DNA from: Pleurodeles waltl
Taxonomy: Eukaryota > Chordata > Amphibia > Caudata > Salamandridae
DNA length: 64,000 bases
Assembly (NCBI RefSeq): GCF_031143425.1
Contig: NC_090437.1
Coordinates: forward strand, 845,197,978 to 845,261,977
Direction: 5' to 3'
Position 1 is the stretch's first letter, and every line of letters starts with the position of its first letter. The position numbers and the translations under genes are program-made. Positions 11,690 through 24,934 of the stretch are shown here, piece by piece. The notes beneath the pieces were generated by a model that was given only the letters and a program-made list of their open reading frames with translations, was not told the DNA's origin and did not search any database.

Positions 11690-12110
11690 TTAGATTTATC
11701 AAGCCATGCAAGGTTTTCTTGCATGACCCTGTGTGACTTGATAAATATAGAGTAGCGAAACTCAGTGCAAATCGCTGAGTTGCGTTACTCTGCCCCAGGG
11801 AGGCATTCCATGTGTGGAGAGTGGGTGTTCCCACACATCAACCCATGATTTTGGCACATTCCCTGATTTACCATTACTGGTAGACCAAGGAATGTGTCCA
11901 AACGCTACTTCTCCCCTGGTGAGGCTTAACAAGGAGGAATATCTTTATGTTTTATTCTGCAGCACACATAGAAAGAGGAAAATGCCTCTGATAATTGTCT
12001 TGTACAGGAAGACGCCCCTTCCTGCACAAAAACAATCCTGTTTGCAAAGCAGGCACCCTTACACCATAGCGCAAGGGTGCCTGCGCTGGTGCTAGGAAGT
12101 CAAAAGGGTG
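11690..12110. mobile_element. Hairpin-rich non-autonomous element
   Basis: Successive inverted repeats: ATTTATCAAG..CTTGATAAAT, GAGTAGCGAAACTCAG..CTGAGTTGCGTTACTC, ATGTGTGG..CCACACAT, GGCACATTCC..GGAATGTGTCC, AGGAAGACGCCCCTTCCT and GGCACCCTT..AAGGGTGCC. This is the same serial-hairpin design as 3097-3775 with unrelated sequence. The right boundary is uncertain. Confidence 0.6.
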
Positions 12111-12566
12111 CCAGTGCAAGAAAAAGACAGAAATGCACCATAGTATGTTAAATACAACACATTCCTGCTCTTTCATGTAATGCTGCAAGGTGATTTGCTG
12201 TGCTTTGCTGCCTGAAATATTGATGAATGTGCTCCTTAGTGTCTCATCTCTCTGGCACAGGTGAAGCTGTTTTAACACGTTTGTGATGTTTTCAAGTTGT
12301 TTGACGAGCCAGATATTTCTAATTTGCAACATTTCTTCATTTTGAGTGCAAGGAAAGTTTGTGTCTCTTCCCTCCTAGCACTTCATGATGACACAGAAGT
12401 GGCATATGATGTGTCCACATTGTGTAGACAGGGCATACTTGAATTTTTCCAAAGAGATCAAACATGGAGCTTCCAGTGGCAACTGGTGACATTTGAAAGT
12501 GGAGGGGCGTAAAAGTTCAGCATGATTGCCCCTGTGGTGAGCGCACAAGTCTGTGCATCATAAGAA

Positions 12567-12582
12567 GTGTGTGTGTGTGTGT
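12567..12582 (+). repeat. (GT)n microsatellite
   Basis: Eight GT dinucleotides in a row. Confidence 0.8.
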
Positions 12583-12611
12583 GGGTGAGTAATGTGGGTG
12601 CAGTGGTACCC

Positions 12612-12900
12612 TATATCACTCAGGGAATGGACCCACCTCCTGGTTTCCATCAACCTTATGCCATGCTTGTGTAGGAAAGGAAAAAGGATGCTGTATATTA
12701 CCCAGGAAATGGAAGCACGTTAAGGTCTCCATCCCCTTCATGGTGTGTTTATGTAGTATGGGAGTGAAGGGTTCCCCCATCACTCAGGATATGGAAGCAC
12801 CCTGGGGCCACCAGCTGCTTCTGATGTTTGTGTAACCTGGTAGCAACAAAGAACCCCTCAGGAAATGGTGAGTGTCAAGGTATGCTAGTGTAATGAGGCA
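12612..12900 (+). repeat. Tandem repeat, unit about 75-85 bp, four degenerate copies
   Basis: The phrase CACTCAGGAAATGGAAGCAC recurs in variants at about 12615, 12697, 12779 and 12850, each followed by a T-rich stretch ending near GTGTTTGTGTA. A possible fifth copy starts near 13447 after the foldback element. Confidence 0.55.
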
Positions 12901-13024
12901 ACCAAAAGCCCCCCCCCATACTCTACTGTGGTGGAACCTCCTCATCTGATCACAGCACCCCCTCTTTAAACGATACTTTCAGGTCTCCATAATCTTTCGG
13001 TCCTGTTTTTACAGCCTGGTGACT

Positions 13025-13345
13025 GTAAGGGGAAGCATCATTTACCACAAAGTCTAAACCATGCACTACCTTTACAATGTGGTCTGTACAGTGACCCATC
13101 TTTACCACTTCATTCTTTTACCACGTAAGCCTTTACAACTACTTGCCTTAGGGGAAGCGGAATTGGGGTTCAAAGTCCAGCGCTTTCCCTATTGTTGCGT
13201 TATACCTTTCCAAAGACTAGCACTTTCCTCTTAGGCAAAGTGGTTGTGGGGTGCAAAGACTTGTGTGGTAAAAAAATGCAGTGGTAAATACGGGTCATTG
13301 TAAAGACTGCATTCTAAAGCCATGCGTTCTAATGGCTTGTGGGGT
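13025..13345. mobile_element. Foldback (palindromic) MITE-like element
   Basis: The left arm (about 13040-13155, with CATCTTTACCACTTCATTC and TTTTACCAC) is an imperfect reverse complement of the right arm (about 13225-13345, with GTGGTAAAAAAATGCAGTGG). The central loop has TTGCCTTAGG facing CTCTTAGGCAA. There is no coding potential. Confidence 0.6.
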
Positions 13346-13349
13346 TCTG

Positions 13350-16300
13350 TCATACATCCAACTGCAAGAGACACAACAGGAAATTAATGCACCTCCTAGG
13401 TCACAGTGAGTGCCATGTTCTGTTTGTGCAATATACTCATGACAAAAGACCCCTAAGAAATGGTGGCTCTGCTGCTGTCAGTGCTGTGTTTGCAGAAGAG
13501 GTGCTGTATACTATTACATTGCCCCCAAGTACTCAAAAGCGATGAAAGCGTTGCATCAATGTTTATTTATTGCCTCCTGAACGGAGGCTGTCTTTCCCAG
13601 GTAACATTTATTTACAAATGTTTTGTGATTAATGGGGTGGTTGGAGGCAAGAATGTCTGGCTGCCAAGAAAGCGCATATGTCACTCTGACATGCATGTAC
13701 CCAAAGTATGTCCTCAGGTTTCAAAACCAAACGCATATCCAGGGAAGCAGAGCAGGCAATATAGAATTTCTAAAAAGCCCCTATGTAGCCACTGCAAAGG
13801 CAGCAAAGTGGCTCATTCAAATCATTTGAATATTTTCGATCAAGCATGGTTCAAACACTGCATCAGGTTTCAGGAATACACTATTTTACGTTCTGCTGGG
13901 TTTTGCCCATTTCCAAAATAAAGTTTTTCGCAAAGCATACATAGCAAAACTATAGGAGCTGAGGGAGAGGAGAAGAATGAAGCATCTGGGATGGGGTTAG
14001 AGGGAGTGGTCTGGACAGAGTGGACACCAAAATCAGGTTTGGAAAACAGTGTTGAAACCAGACCTGCTGGAGTTGGACCAGCAGTCGGGCCCTGGAATGA
14101 GTGCTTCCAAGTCAGATTGTGATGAAGGCCAAGCAGGGATGAAGTCCATGAGGCCCCTCCCACCACCCAAACCCCACCCCTGGACATCAGCGGCAGAACT
14201 GGTTTCCTCAGTGTATTTTCAGGGACGGGTTAGTCTCAAGGGCGATGACGGCAGGTCCGTTATCTTCCTCAGCCTCAGAAGTTTTCACCACCTGACCCAC
14301 CCACAACTTGATTCACACTCACCTGGGACCCTGACACTCACCTGGGGCTTTCCCCACACTCAGGGTGGTCCCTTCACACTCACCTGGGGCTCCCCTACAC
14401 TCACCCAAGGGACTTCGGGCCAAAGCTCCCCTCACAGGAGTATGGGGCAGGAGACAACTGGTAGGCAGCGCAGGAGCTTCATGTTGGGGGATCACTCCAG
14501 CTCCACTGGGGGGGAAAGATCTCCTCTGAGCTCTGGACAGTCTGAGGTACAATAGACACATGGTGCAGATTGACAACAAGGGCTGATCCCTGATTGGTTG
14601 AAGTGTTGCAGGAGAGTGAGTCTGAGATGGAGCCTCCTCTTCTTCAGTAAATGGCTCTCGCACCTGTGACCTCTGGTTTGTAGTTTGCAGCTCAGAGGGA
14701 TAAATGGGTAAACAGTAAAACACCTCTCAAAAGAGTGCTTCAATGGTCCCTTTAAAGGCATTGTATGAACATGTCCTGTAAATATGTGCAACTCGTTATC
14801 CTGCAAATTGAAAAGCTCAGCCCTCCAGTCCCACGACTCCTGAGGCAATTGTTGTGCTGCTTCCTTGTTATTTATGTTAGAGAGCAGTGCAAAGATTGGC
14901 TTGGTCAGGTGCTGTCACCACTCCTTTGGAGCCTTAGGGGCTGTGGCAGCAATCTCCTGAACTCCAACATTGTTCAGGTAGACGAGGGTGCAAATGCCCA
15001 TGCCGGACTGGTTGGAGCAAGGCACCCGTCCAACCTGACTTTCGCACTTAACCCAAAGGAAGCCCGACAGCTGACCTGTGTCACTGTCACTCATTCAATT
15101 AGGCTCCTCCCCCCCACGCACGTCAGCCCTCCCTTAGGCACTCTCATGTAAGGTAAAGTTTGACTGGGCCATGCTTTTAATATGGGGCTCGTGGACAACA
15201 GGGCAACAAAACAAACATGGGGGGCAACACCCCCACGACCCTATAAAGAAACCACCGCTGCTAGCCTCTTCCATGAGACCATGAGACTTGCGAACTTAGA
15301 CCTTAGAACTTAGACCTGCTGCCATGCATTTCACAAATGCACAATTGATGTTAAGTTTCTTTTTCATTCTCAGGAATGTGTAAAGCGATTACCCGTTCAG
15401 TGTGAAAATCCTTTGTTATAATCTGGGTAATGTGTGCACCTCAACCCTGCACTAAGGTACACTAGGAGTGTGACAAGGTTTGATGCTTTTTAATCTACCA
15501 TAAACAACCTCAAATTTATGTTAAAAGGCAATACGGTCATTTGCAAGCTCCAAAACTGGAGACTGAAAAATAAGCATAAATACATAAAGGTTTGGTTATT
15601 ATCTGTGAAAGGTAAACATGATGCTTAAAGTTGTGTGAGTGGTGGGTCAATCTCGAACCTTTTATGATATACACTTTTGAGCGCAACCTCCTCTGGTGAT
15701 CAGATGGCTGCAAGGAAAAATAAAATGCTGCCCACTGACACAGTGTTGGCTCTGGAATGCGCTGGGGCAGACCAGACACTGTGTGATCAGAGTGGGGCAG
15801 GCCCCTTTGCAGTAAAATAGCAAAAGGCTAGGTGCCACCCCCAGGTCCACGTGAAGGAACTGTGTAAAGGCAATTCTGGACTGTGTTTATGACCACAGTC
15901 TATAGTGACAGAAAGAGACCATACGGTGCTCTTCTTTGAACTGCCTTGTGATATTTACTTTCCTGGCCACAGACACCTAACAGTGTGTTGATAGCCAGTT
16001 AGTGAATAAGTAAACAAGAAAGAGGCATCCTGTGTTGGGAGAGCAGAGCAAACAGCTCTCCTTTGGGCAGTACAGCACTCTTGCTGCTTAATTCGTTGAG
16101 GGTGCCTCGTGTGATCCTTGGGAAGATTTAGGGGTATATTTAAGAAAAGAGGTGCTGCACACAGTTTTGGCGCTACTCCTGCAGTGTACATAGGGGCCCA
16201 TTGTAAACACTGGTGTGCTCCCTTTTAACGCGTGCTCTGAGCTCTCTTAGGTTTCCTTGTGCCATTTTTTCAACCCCCCCCCAACGGGAGAACATCCCCT

Positions 16301-19300
16301 TTGCATACATTATGCCTGGCACAGGTATAATTTAGCACAATGGTTTATAAAGTGGTGCAATGAACGCCAACGAAGTAGGAGGCCACCGGTTTCCTTTTGA
16401 ACCACATGCAGTTGTATTATTGACATTTAGGCCTCGCAATGTCATTTGAATAAATTGCAATTTTAGATTTGAACTCTTGCAAAATGTGACCATCTCTGCA
16501 GTGCAGGCTTCTCCAGGGTGATAAAAAGCCTGTTACAAATTAGTCCATGTTAATATGAAAAAGGCGAAATCTCGATAATTTAGTTATTACAAAGGAGTTC
16601 TCTAAAGATAATGGTATCTTTATTTTTACAGGCATACAATGTTGGTACTGTATAGTGACTTTACCATGTGAGTTTAAGTTCTGTTTGTCTGATAATTCCA
16701 TAGATACCTTTGCTCTTTAACTTTACCTTCCCACATTCCATAACAGGAGCTCTCATCAGGTGAAGCTGTAGAAGCCTATATGCTGCCTTCGGTGCCTGTT
16801 GAGGTTATGCTGGTCACACAGGCATTGATTTAATTCTCATCAGTGGTTGGATACGCCTTGTATTACTGCTGTTATTCTCAGAAAAGGCAGATCCGATTTC
16901 CTTCTTTTCTAGAGACATCGCCCCTTCAGTGATGAACATTGGCTTCCAAATTAGTTTCTTGTACGTAAGAGCTGCTTTGTGATCATCTGGGCAAGAGGAA
17001 ATCATCAGACAGTGCTCGTTAACAGCAGGGAAGCGACCACCAAAGGCCATTTCCCTGAAAACAAAAGAAACAACTTCTATCCCAAGTCGGAAAATTTTGT
17101 TTAATTTCACAAGACTATAAAATAAGCACATGGAAATGGAAGTCAATCAGTTGCAGGTTTTTTATTTATGGACTACTCCTTTGTCACCTAGCATCGTTTA
17201 AAGAAAACGCCCATCCCTCCGGCCTGACATCAGCAGAAAAGAGCACACTTAAAGTTCAGTGACCTTTTTTTTAAACTGTATTCTTAAGATTGTCTTTTTT
17301 GTAAAAACTTTTTTGCAGATGATTATCATCTAGAGTGATTTTAAGTAGTGAAATATGAATGTCACAAGTATTGGCAACTTTCTGATTAGTATTTGCAACT
17401 CAAAACTACCTGGTAAATGATAACTTAATAAGTATTCACAGATTTGGGAGTAAATATATTCGCAGATGTCAAATCAAATATTGACATTTATTTATACCTA
17501 TTCCCAGTGGTCCCTATTTGTAATATTCGAGGAGTCGGAAAGAGATGGCACTGCGAGCAGGGGAAGACGTTTAGAGACATGTGAAGTTACAGGAGGGTGG
17601 ACGGGTGAGGAGGTCTTAGGGGTACAGTTAGAGCTTTTTATGTGTGCAATTTTTAGTAACAGTTAATGTGTGCGACACTGGAGTATTAATGAGGTTGCAT
17701 TGAAAACAAATTAATAGAAATGTTTCGAAATGTTATTAATAACATAGCAAGGACAACCTTTTAGAAACAAGCATTTGCAATGCAGTGCGTCTCACATTTG
17801 CTCGAGTTAGAGCTATTTGCATTGTAAACTCCTAACCGACATTTCTTGCCACATAAACTGAAATTGAAAAATAAAACTGTTTCACGTAAGCAAGCCGACA
17901 TCCACAATGAATGTGAATGAGACACACAAAAAGAAACATGATGTTCGCTCCAAGTCAAACATATTGGCAAAAGTGGAATTATCCATGTAACAGGGTGGAT
18001 GTCATGCAAAGCGCTCAACTACTGCACACCGAGATTGCGCTGCAAAAGAAATAAAAATAAAAAGTAGTCCAGAAGCAATGAGGAAAATATGGAGCCTAGT
18101 ATGTTTTCAGTAGTTTACATGTGCGCTTGAGGAAGGCTAAACACCAGAAAAGGCATGACATATGCATGCCTTTCACAAATTAAATTAAGCGATTTTTAAA
18201 AGGCAAGCCCACGGACCATCAAAACTGATGGGCATGAGGTGGGTGGGGCTAAAATCCCACAAAGAGATTACAACAGGGGCCAGATCACTTGCACGCTCGA
18301 CCCTAACGACGTACGCAGCTCCTGCTCATCCCCTCTCCCAAACAACGTCCCTCGGCAAGCCTTCTGTCCCCACTGTTTCTGTGGAGCACAGTGCAGCTCA
18401 AAGTTATAAACTGTTTCTTTAGAGAATGTGTTGCGAATGAAGCTTTCCATAGTATTCCTCATGTAACTTTTCTTGAAGGACATTTCCTGTGGAATGAAAC
18501 CGGCTTGCTAGCACATTAATATATTGGTATTTGCTAAAGACCTTTCCATATTGTGTTTTGCATCTCTGGATTTCTGTTGCTGTGGAAGTAATGGAAGATT
18601 CTTGATTATTCTCAGACGTGGGCTGGTGTTAGAGAATTTATTGTGATAATAAATTTTCTGATTTGTGTAAAATGTATGGGTGATAATCATGCTATGCTGA
18701 ATCTCCAGTTTTTTCTCATTATTTATGCATAACAAATGTATAAAAGCTCCTTGTTTATATGGTTGTTTATGTGGTTGAGAGGGTGACTCTTTGAACTTTG
18801 ACTCCTTGAACTCTGGCCATCTGAGGTGACTTTGTTATTCCCCACAAAACTCTGTCTGTGTAGGCAAGACTTTGATTTTTCTCACAACTCCATCGGTTAT
18901 TCGAGTGACTTTCCCTTTTTTCCCCTAAAGTGTTCTTTATTTAAACCTGACAATTATAGATATTACAAATGGTTTCTGAAATTCTGACTTTGTTCTTCTG
19001 ACTCTGCCTTCATGGTATAAATTGATTTACTTTGTATTGCCTAATCTAAATTTTTGTAATAAAAGTGTTTAATGTCCCATTGATCAAGAAATCCGTTTTT
19101 GAGTGGTCCCAGTCACTATTTTGATTTTACTCTGCTAATTTTTGGGCCCAACGTCTGGTTCTCCTTTGGTCAGTTTGCTGTCTGAACCCCACATTCTTCT
19201 CATCCCATTTCCAACTTCATTTTTAGAAGTGGTGCCCAAGGATCTATGCAAATTATCCCATAGCTGACAGGTGGCACTATGTCATGTGTCAGACGTTCTG

Positions 19301-20230
19301 CCAGTACCACCTCTTTAGCCAAGAGTACAATGCATTCTGGGGCTATTAGTTTAACTTTTAACATTCCAAGTCTGACTGCACCACAAGATGGCCACATAAT
19401 CTCTGCAGCAGCGGTGTCCCTCATTGAAGTTTGATAATCCTGTGCCCCTGGTGGGCCTAAAGGAGGCACCTGGGCAGGGATCCCGAGTGGGGTCCCAGAG
19501 AGGAGGTCGTTGCAAACAGCTGGGGGCCTGGAGTGGGGTACAGGTGTCGACAGACTTGGGCACTGGGTCAAGGCAAGAAGATGCCCATGGCCTGAAGCAG
19601 GGCTGCAGTGGACCTGCAGCTGAGGGAGAAAAGTTCCTGGCTGAGGCCTGGAATGTCCCCACTGGTGATGGTGCTACGGAGAAGATCGGCAGAGACCACT
19701 ACCTGGGGGGGTCGCACTGAGGGACCCGCGTAGTGACTGGATGCACTGGGCGATGCAGGAGGTGATGACAGCCACAAGAAAGGCTAGAGTCTGCAGTGAC
19801 AGTGGAAAGAGGGCTATGACGAGGCCCATTATACATGAGATGGAGAGCGAGGCACTGTATAAGAGTGAAGTGAATACAACGCTGAGTGTTGGAGAGCACA
19901 CCCTTGTAAAGGGGGGAATAGACAAGTCAGAGACCTTGCGGGATGCTGAGCACCCCATGCCATGACACAATGTCCCCTGGCACAGGCAGAAGGCTTCTGT
20001 TGAGCACAATGCATCAGAGGGCACTTTCACCCAGCTGGCTGAGGAGTGGAGGAAGTCTGCAATGCCCTTTGACAAGATAGCCCGCCAGTGCAGGCTCCAG
20101 GAATAGCCTATGAGACCTAAATAAGACTGCCCCTTTGAGAAGACACCAACAACAAACAGAGGGCCTGTGGTAGATCTGACTAAGCCACCAATATTAAAAA
20201 CTCTTCCTCTACCCTTCAGCACTGCCTGCG
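13350..20230. other. No gene recognised; isolated simple repeats
   Basis: Includes a short tandem repeat at 14307-14412 (CACACTCACCTGGG variants, about 25-bp spacing) and a possibly hairpin-rich stretch near 16130-16460. Open frames up to 229 codons (19674-20363, minus) show no domain; the last kilobase probably belongs to the 5' part of the L1 that follows. Confidence 0.45.
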
Positions 20231-20236
20231 TGACAA

Positions 20237-21250
20237 GATGGGTAGGCGCTGCTCTACCAAAGACACACAGGATACTCGATGGTGGGGGAGCATCCCCATC
20301 AGAGGACAAACAGTGCAAGCAACCATCTTTGGTCATCATACAGAACCCAGGCATGCCTAACAAACTGGACTAAATCCTGACTGCCTGGGAGGTATTGGAC
20401 GTTAAAATTGACAAGATGACCATAAACCTCAATTTATTCAAGAATGAACACCGGAAGCTGTTGGATAAAGTCAAACGTAATGCTGATGCCTTTGGGGAAA
20501 TCTGCCCCCAGTGGTGGGACATTCAGAACCAGGTCCTATGCCTCACTGGACAGGGGGAGCAACTGGACAGGAGAGCTGAAGTTGCAGAAGGGAACAGCCG
20601 TTGCAACAATATCTGCACTGTCGGTCTTCCGAACCTCCGAAGGAGACAGAGAGACAGCACATAGTCACCTACATGAAGCAGTGATTGGCAAAGGAGGTAG
20701 TGCTGCAAGGGCTATCACAATTCTTTGCACTGGCAAGGGGCCCCGGCACGTCATCCCCTCTTGGGGGCACTGCCGACGCCAGTGGTGGTGTGCCTTCTAC
20801 ACTACAGGGATGAAGACATGGTGCTACAAAGGATGTGAGCCCTTCGCCTGCTCCACGTGACTGATGCACAGTTGCCATATTTCCAGACTACACCATGTTA
20901 GTACAGAAAAAACGGGCTTCACTCATAACTATCAAAAAAGAGCTCCGGGAGGCTGGGCTCTGCTATATGCTCCTATTTCCAGCCCACCTTGACTGATGCT
21001 TGGGGGAAAATGTATGTTTTTGAGGACTCCAAGAGCACCTGGGATTAGCTTGAGAAACATAAAGCTGTGGAGAAGGCCAGACCGTCAGGGCCAAATGCAA
21101 GTGATGGAACAGGAACAGACTGCGATGGCCAATCAACCCACAGGCTCGCAGAGTACTCTTGAGAGAGCCACAGCTTTGGATGCAGCATCAGCCATTCATG
21201 CCTACCGAAGTGGGGTGGAGGGGAAAGATGGGACAAACTCAACACTTGGA
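20237..21250 (+). pseudogene. L1-type (L1/Tx1 superfamily) LINE ORF1 pseudogene
   Basis: The reading starts near 20237 with MGRCSTKDTQDTR and continues, with frame breaks, through a coiled-coil-like KIDKMTINLNLFKNEHRKL and RAEVAEGNSRCNNICTVGLP, the conserved ORF1 junction of coiled coil and RNA-binding (RRM/transposase_22) domain. The C-terminal domain follows as HYRDEDMVLQRM..LLHVTDA..LPYFQTTP..KKSSGRLG..YVFEDSKSTWD. ORF1p coats LINE RNA in the retrotransposition particle. Multiple stops and frameshifts show it is dead; no ORF2 follows before the Harbinger element starts at 21332. Confidence 0.8.
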
Positions 21251-21651
21251 TAGGTGGACCTCAAAAGTACAGCTGGATCCTTGGGGTGTGGGTCTGTGGT
21301 CACCCTGTACACAGCCACTGGTAATTACTCAGGTGGTCATTACGAGTCTGATGGTTCATGGTGTTCGCACCGCTGCGGCCCTGGCAGAGCAGACTGCCAT
21401 ATTATGAGAACGGGGATGGAACTAACAGAACACAGCCAAGTCGCAGCCCAAACCACCACTGCAGACAGACCGCAAGTGCTTCTGGTAGGCATATCCAGGC
21501 CGGCAGTGAGGCTGTTTCCCACGCCCCTATTACAAGGCTGCACACCGCCAGGATTTCCAGGGCAATTGCACTGCCACGAAAAGCCTTGTGGGAACGAATT
21601 ACTGAAAAGGAAACACTCATCTTCAGGAACAAAGGCAAGTCCACAGGCGCC

Positions 21652-21728
21652 ATGGTACGTGAATTGCAAGTCTTCCCAATGCTCCTGCTGGACATTGAAC
21701 TCCAGGACCAGCGACGAAGACACCAAAT
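21652..21728 (+). pseudogene. Harbinger nuclease exon 1, copy C
   Basis: ATG at 21652 opens MVRELQVFPMLLLDIELQDQ then RRRHQ and a GTAAGT donor after 21728. It aligns with the proposed exon 1 of copy B (MEPELQVIPALLYLLLYQ..) at the same place relative to the TIR (about 320 bp inside) and ends in the same codon phase (two bases). Agreement between two diverged copies is the main support for this small exon. Confidence 0.7.
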
Positions 21729-21770
21729 GTAAGTACACCAGCAGAGCACACTGGAGGGAAGGACATTATT

Positions 21771-21870
21771 ACACACACACAACACACACACGCAGCACGG
21801 CAAGCCACACACACGAGCAAACAAACACCCTTACCAACACACACACACACACACTCACACACGCCAAATC
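21771..21870 (+). repeat. (CA)n-rich microsatellite region
   Basis: Interrupted CA runs just downstream of nuclease exon 1 within its intron; length probably polymorphic. Confidence 0.8.
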
Positions 21871-22593
21871 GCATATTTACGACACATACATGTAGAAGGA
21901 AAGCCAGGACAAGGTTGTTACCATTGACACCAATGGTGCAGTGGTGCAGATATATTTAAAAAGTGAAAATGATACGAAGAACTATGTACAAAGAGGCCCA
22001 AGGGCCAGTCCAAAATGTATATAGTGCCCCTAGCACACTGGGCACAGAGTAAGGCCCCAACGTGACTCCTGACTTCAAACTGCTGGCATCCACTGGGCAG
22101 GGGCATTAATGGGGCATGCAGGCACCTCAGGGATGAGGGGGCTGGGGGTGGGGGTTTGGGTTTGGAGTTGGGTCATTAGGTTTGGGTTTGGTGGCGGGGT
22201 CCTTCGGCGTGGATTTGGATTTGGGGTCTTTAGGCTTGGATGGGGGGTTTGGGCTTTGACTTGGATTTTGAGGGAATGGTCTTGGTTTATGTGAGGGGTG
22301 ACTGTGGACTTGGTGGGGGTGGTGGAGGGGCATGACGATGACCAGAGGAGGACTGGGAAGTGGAAGGCAGGGGTGTGGGGAGGGTAACAGGGCACTTAGT
22401 GGGGCAGGGGCTAATTCACTGGTAGGGAACAGGAAAAATTCACAGAGGAAACATTACTTGGGGCACGGGACAGTCATGGCAGAAAGGTATGTGAGTGAAG
22501 GGAGAGGGAGTGGTTGAGAGGTGTGTACATGGAGGTGATTTGGGTGCAGGTGCGTGCTTGGATGCCATGTGTGTGCTGTGTGACTGTGGGCGT

Positions 22594-23553
22594 TTAGATG
22601 TAGTGGGAGGAGGGGGCAGGAAATGCAGGGAGATGGCAGGGGGATGTGTGAGTGAATGTTGTGGTGGTGTCTGCAGGTAGGGTGGGTGTGCTGCATGTGG
22701 TGGTGTTGACAGTTGTGCTGAGTGCGCATTTGGTGTATGGGGTGCATGTATGCATGTCAGATATTGTGGTGATGGTGGCAGTGAGGGCACTTGTGGAAGG
22801 CTCTGGGACTGATGAGATGGTGACTGCAGGTGTGAGTGGTGTAGTGCCTGTGAGGGGGGAGGTGGTGGGGAGTCGGTGTAGTGAGTGGATGTTGTCATGT
22901 CTGCATCTGAATGTTGTGTGTGTGCATGGCAGTGGTGGTGTTTGTGGGTCAGAAAACGTGCCTTGGATTGTTATGGGGAGAGAGATGTTGGATTGGGAAC
23001 AGGTAGCTGGAGGGGGGACGGAAGAAGAAGGGACACTGGCTACCATCAATGAGGATGCCAGAGCCTGAAACAATCTCTGCAGGCCAGCCAGTCCACCATT
23101 ACTGCCTTCCAGAAATGCTTTGGTCCGCAGCATCTGCGATGTCAGTCCCTGGATGGCATTCACGATGGTTGACTGTCCCACAGAGATGGACCTCAGGAGG
23201 TCAATAGCCTCCTCATTGAGGGTAGCAGGGCTGACTGGGGCAGGGGTAGATTCCCACCCTCCTGAGTGAGCGGGCAGGGGCAACTGGGTGAGGAGCTACA
23301 GTGAGGATGCAGCTGGAAAAGGGGGTGGCGGATAAGGATGTTACTGGGGTGGTCACAGATGGGTCCGCCTCCGCCAGGGAGCCACCATTGGAGGAGGAAT
23401 CTGAAGATGGTGTGGTCGATCCTGTCTCCCCCGTGGCACTCCCCTCGCCCTCCGTCCCACTGGTCCCCTCGGCTCCGCTGGAATCAACCTCCTGAGTCCC
23501 ATGGGCTGCAGGTTCCCCACTCACCAGTGCCCCTTCTCCTTCGCCTGAAGATG
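22594..23553 (-). pseudogene. Harbinger Myb2 exon 3, copy C
   Basis: After an AG acceptor at 23554 the minus strand encodes a Ser/Thr/Glu-rich segment (GTEGEGSATGETGSTTPSS) and, after a frame break, the helical block NEEAIDLLRSISVGQSTIV..NAIQGL..LQRLFQALASSL shared with copy B exon 3. A Ser/Thr/Pro-rich tail follows. The helical block is the most conserved part outside the Myb domain and could be a dimerisation or partner-binding helix; this is inference. Confidence 0.7.
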
Positions 23554-24323
23554 CTCATAGACACAAAGACAGAGGAGGTGAGGGAGGGCCGGAGAGTGGG
23601 AGAGAGAGACAGGGTGCAATGGGACAATGTAAGCACAGCAGTCACACAGAGTAACAACATCGTTATCTGCTGCCATGCTATGGCACGCCATGTCCTCACC
23701 TATACATGCTACAACAGTGGGATACCATAGGGGAAACTGCAGCTATGTTGATGTGAATTGGTGATGGCAGTACAATTGCACTCATGTACTTGATATGAGT
23801 CATACTAGTCACACTTGCCCAGTACTTGGCCACTTCACAAGGCCATTTAGGGAAACAATTCCTGTACTCCTGAATCAACTGACTCCTGCATGGGTAGGTA
23901 GCATGCCTAATAAGCCATTAACAATTAGCACAGTGACATCTTGGCCCACTCTGCCTCACTACACATACAGTACATGGCAGCAGATGAGGACTCACTTATC
24001 TTCTCTGGCACAGAGGTGGGCAAATACAGATGACAATGCCCTGACCTTAGACAGTACACCTTAGGTGTACTGATGATGTTGGCAGGAGCTGGGTTCCCAA
24101 ACTTGGTTGAGGGTGACCACATAAATTACACACTGGAAGTAATTGCCCTCATAAGTCACTGTCTGCACGGTATGGGCACACATCTATGATACTATTCCTG
24201 CCAGGGTGGCTGATACTCTTAGTGGACAGGCATCTTCCTCGTACCTACCCTACAGCTTCCTAGTATTACTCAAACCCAAACCCACCTTAGCAACACATTA
24301 ACAAGGTACGAGTGTGTATTTAC

Positions 24324-24593
24324 CCCCTTTTGGCTGCTATGCTGCCCTCAAGCGCCTATCCACCTCAGGGTAGGCCACTTCTAAAATGCAGGCCATTAGA
24401 GGGGTCAGGGTCCAATGAACACCCCTCCCTCGTTGGGAGGATGTTCTCAGCTGGGTCTCCACGGCCTTCCGGTCCCAGTGTCTCAGGTCCTCCCACCTCT
24501 TTCTGCAGTGGGTGCTCCACCGGACATGGACCCCAGGGTCCACACTTGCTTGGCGATGGCACGCCAAATCCCCTTCTTCTGATGGATGCTGAC
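24324..24593 (-). pseudogene. Harbinger Myb2 exon 2 (Myb/SANT helices), copy C
   Basis: It encodes HCRKRWEDLRHWDRKAVE, then QLRTSSQRGRGVHWTLTPLM and EVAYPEVDRRLRAA, aligning throughout with copy B 45975-46245. It is bounded by a CAG acceptor before 24593 and a GTAAAT donor after 24324; length is 270 nt against 271 in copy B, consistent with a one-base deletion. Frame breaks are present. Confidence 0.75.
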
Positions 24594-24820
24594 CTGCCTC
24601 TGTCACACAGACAGAAGGACAAAGTCATGTAGAGTGGCATCACAGGGACAGCAGTGGACAGCACACATCTCATACATCTCATTCCCACACTCACATGTCT
24701 TCATGCCAGTTACGTTCAGACTCCTCACCCATCTCCATGCATCCGCTCTCTCTGCCTTGTCCCTAATCCTTTCATCGCCATACACATCACTATCAGACAG
24801 GACAGAGACATTAGGCTCAC

Positions 24821-24934
24821 CTGGTGCTCTGGTGCCCCATACAACTGTCCATACAGGGGTAGGACCTTGTCCACAGGCTTCTCAAGATCTTCCTGGGAGA
24901 AGGCTGGGGCCCTATCTCCTGCAGGACGTAGCAT
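24821..24934 (-). pseudogene. Harbinger Myb2 exon 1, copy C
   Basis: ATG at 24934 opens MLRPAGDRAPAFSQEDLEK and continues to LYGQLYGAPEHQ before a GTGAGC donor. The exon is 114 nt, identical in length and phase to copy B exon 1. It forms helix 1 of the Myb/SANT domain. It is head-to-head with nuclease exon 2, 379 bp away. Confidence 0.78.

Noticed and set aside
19674..20363. 229-codon minus-strand frame as a gene
   Set aside because: No domain, no conserved neighbour, and it overlaps the start of the plus-strand L1 ORF1 pseudogene.
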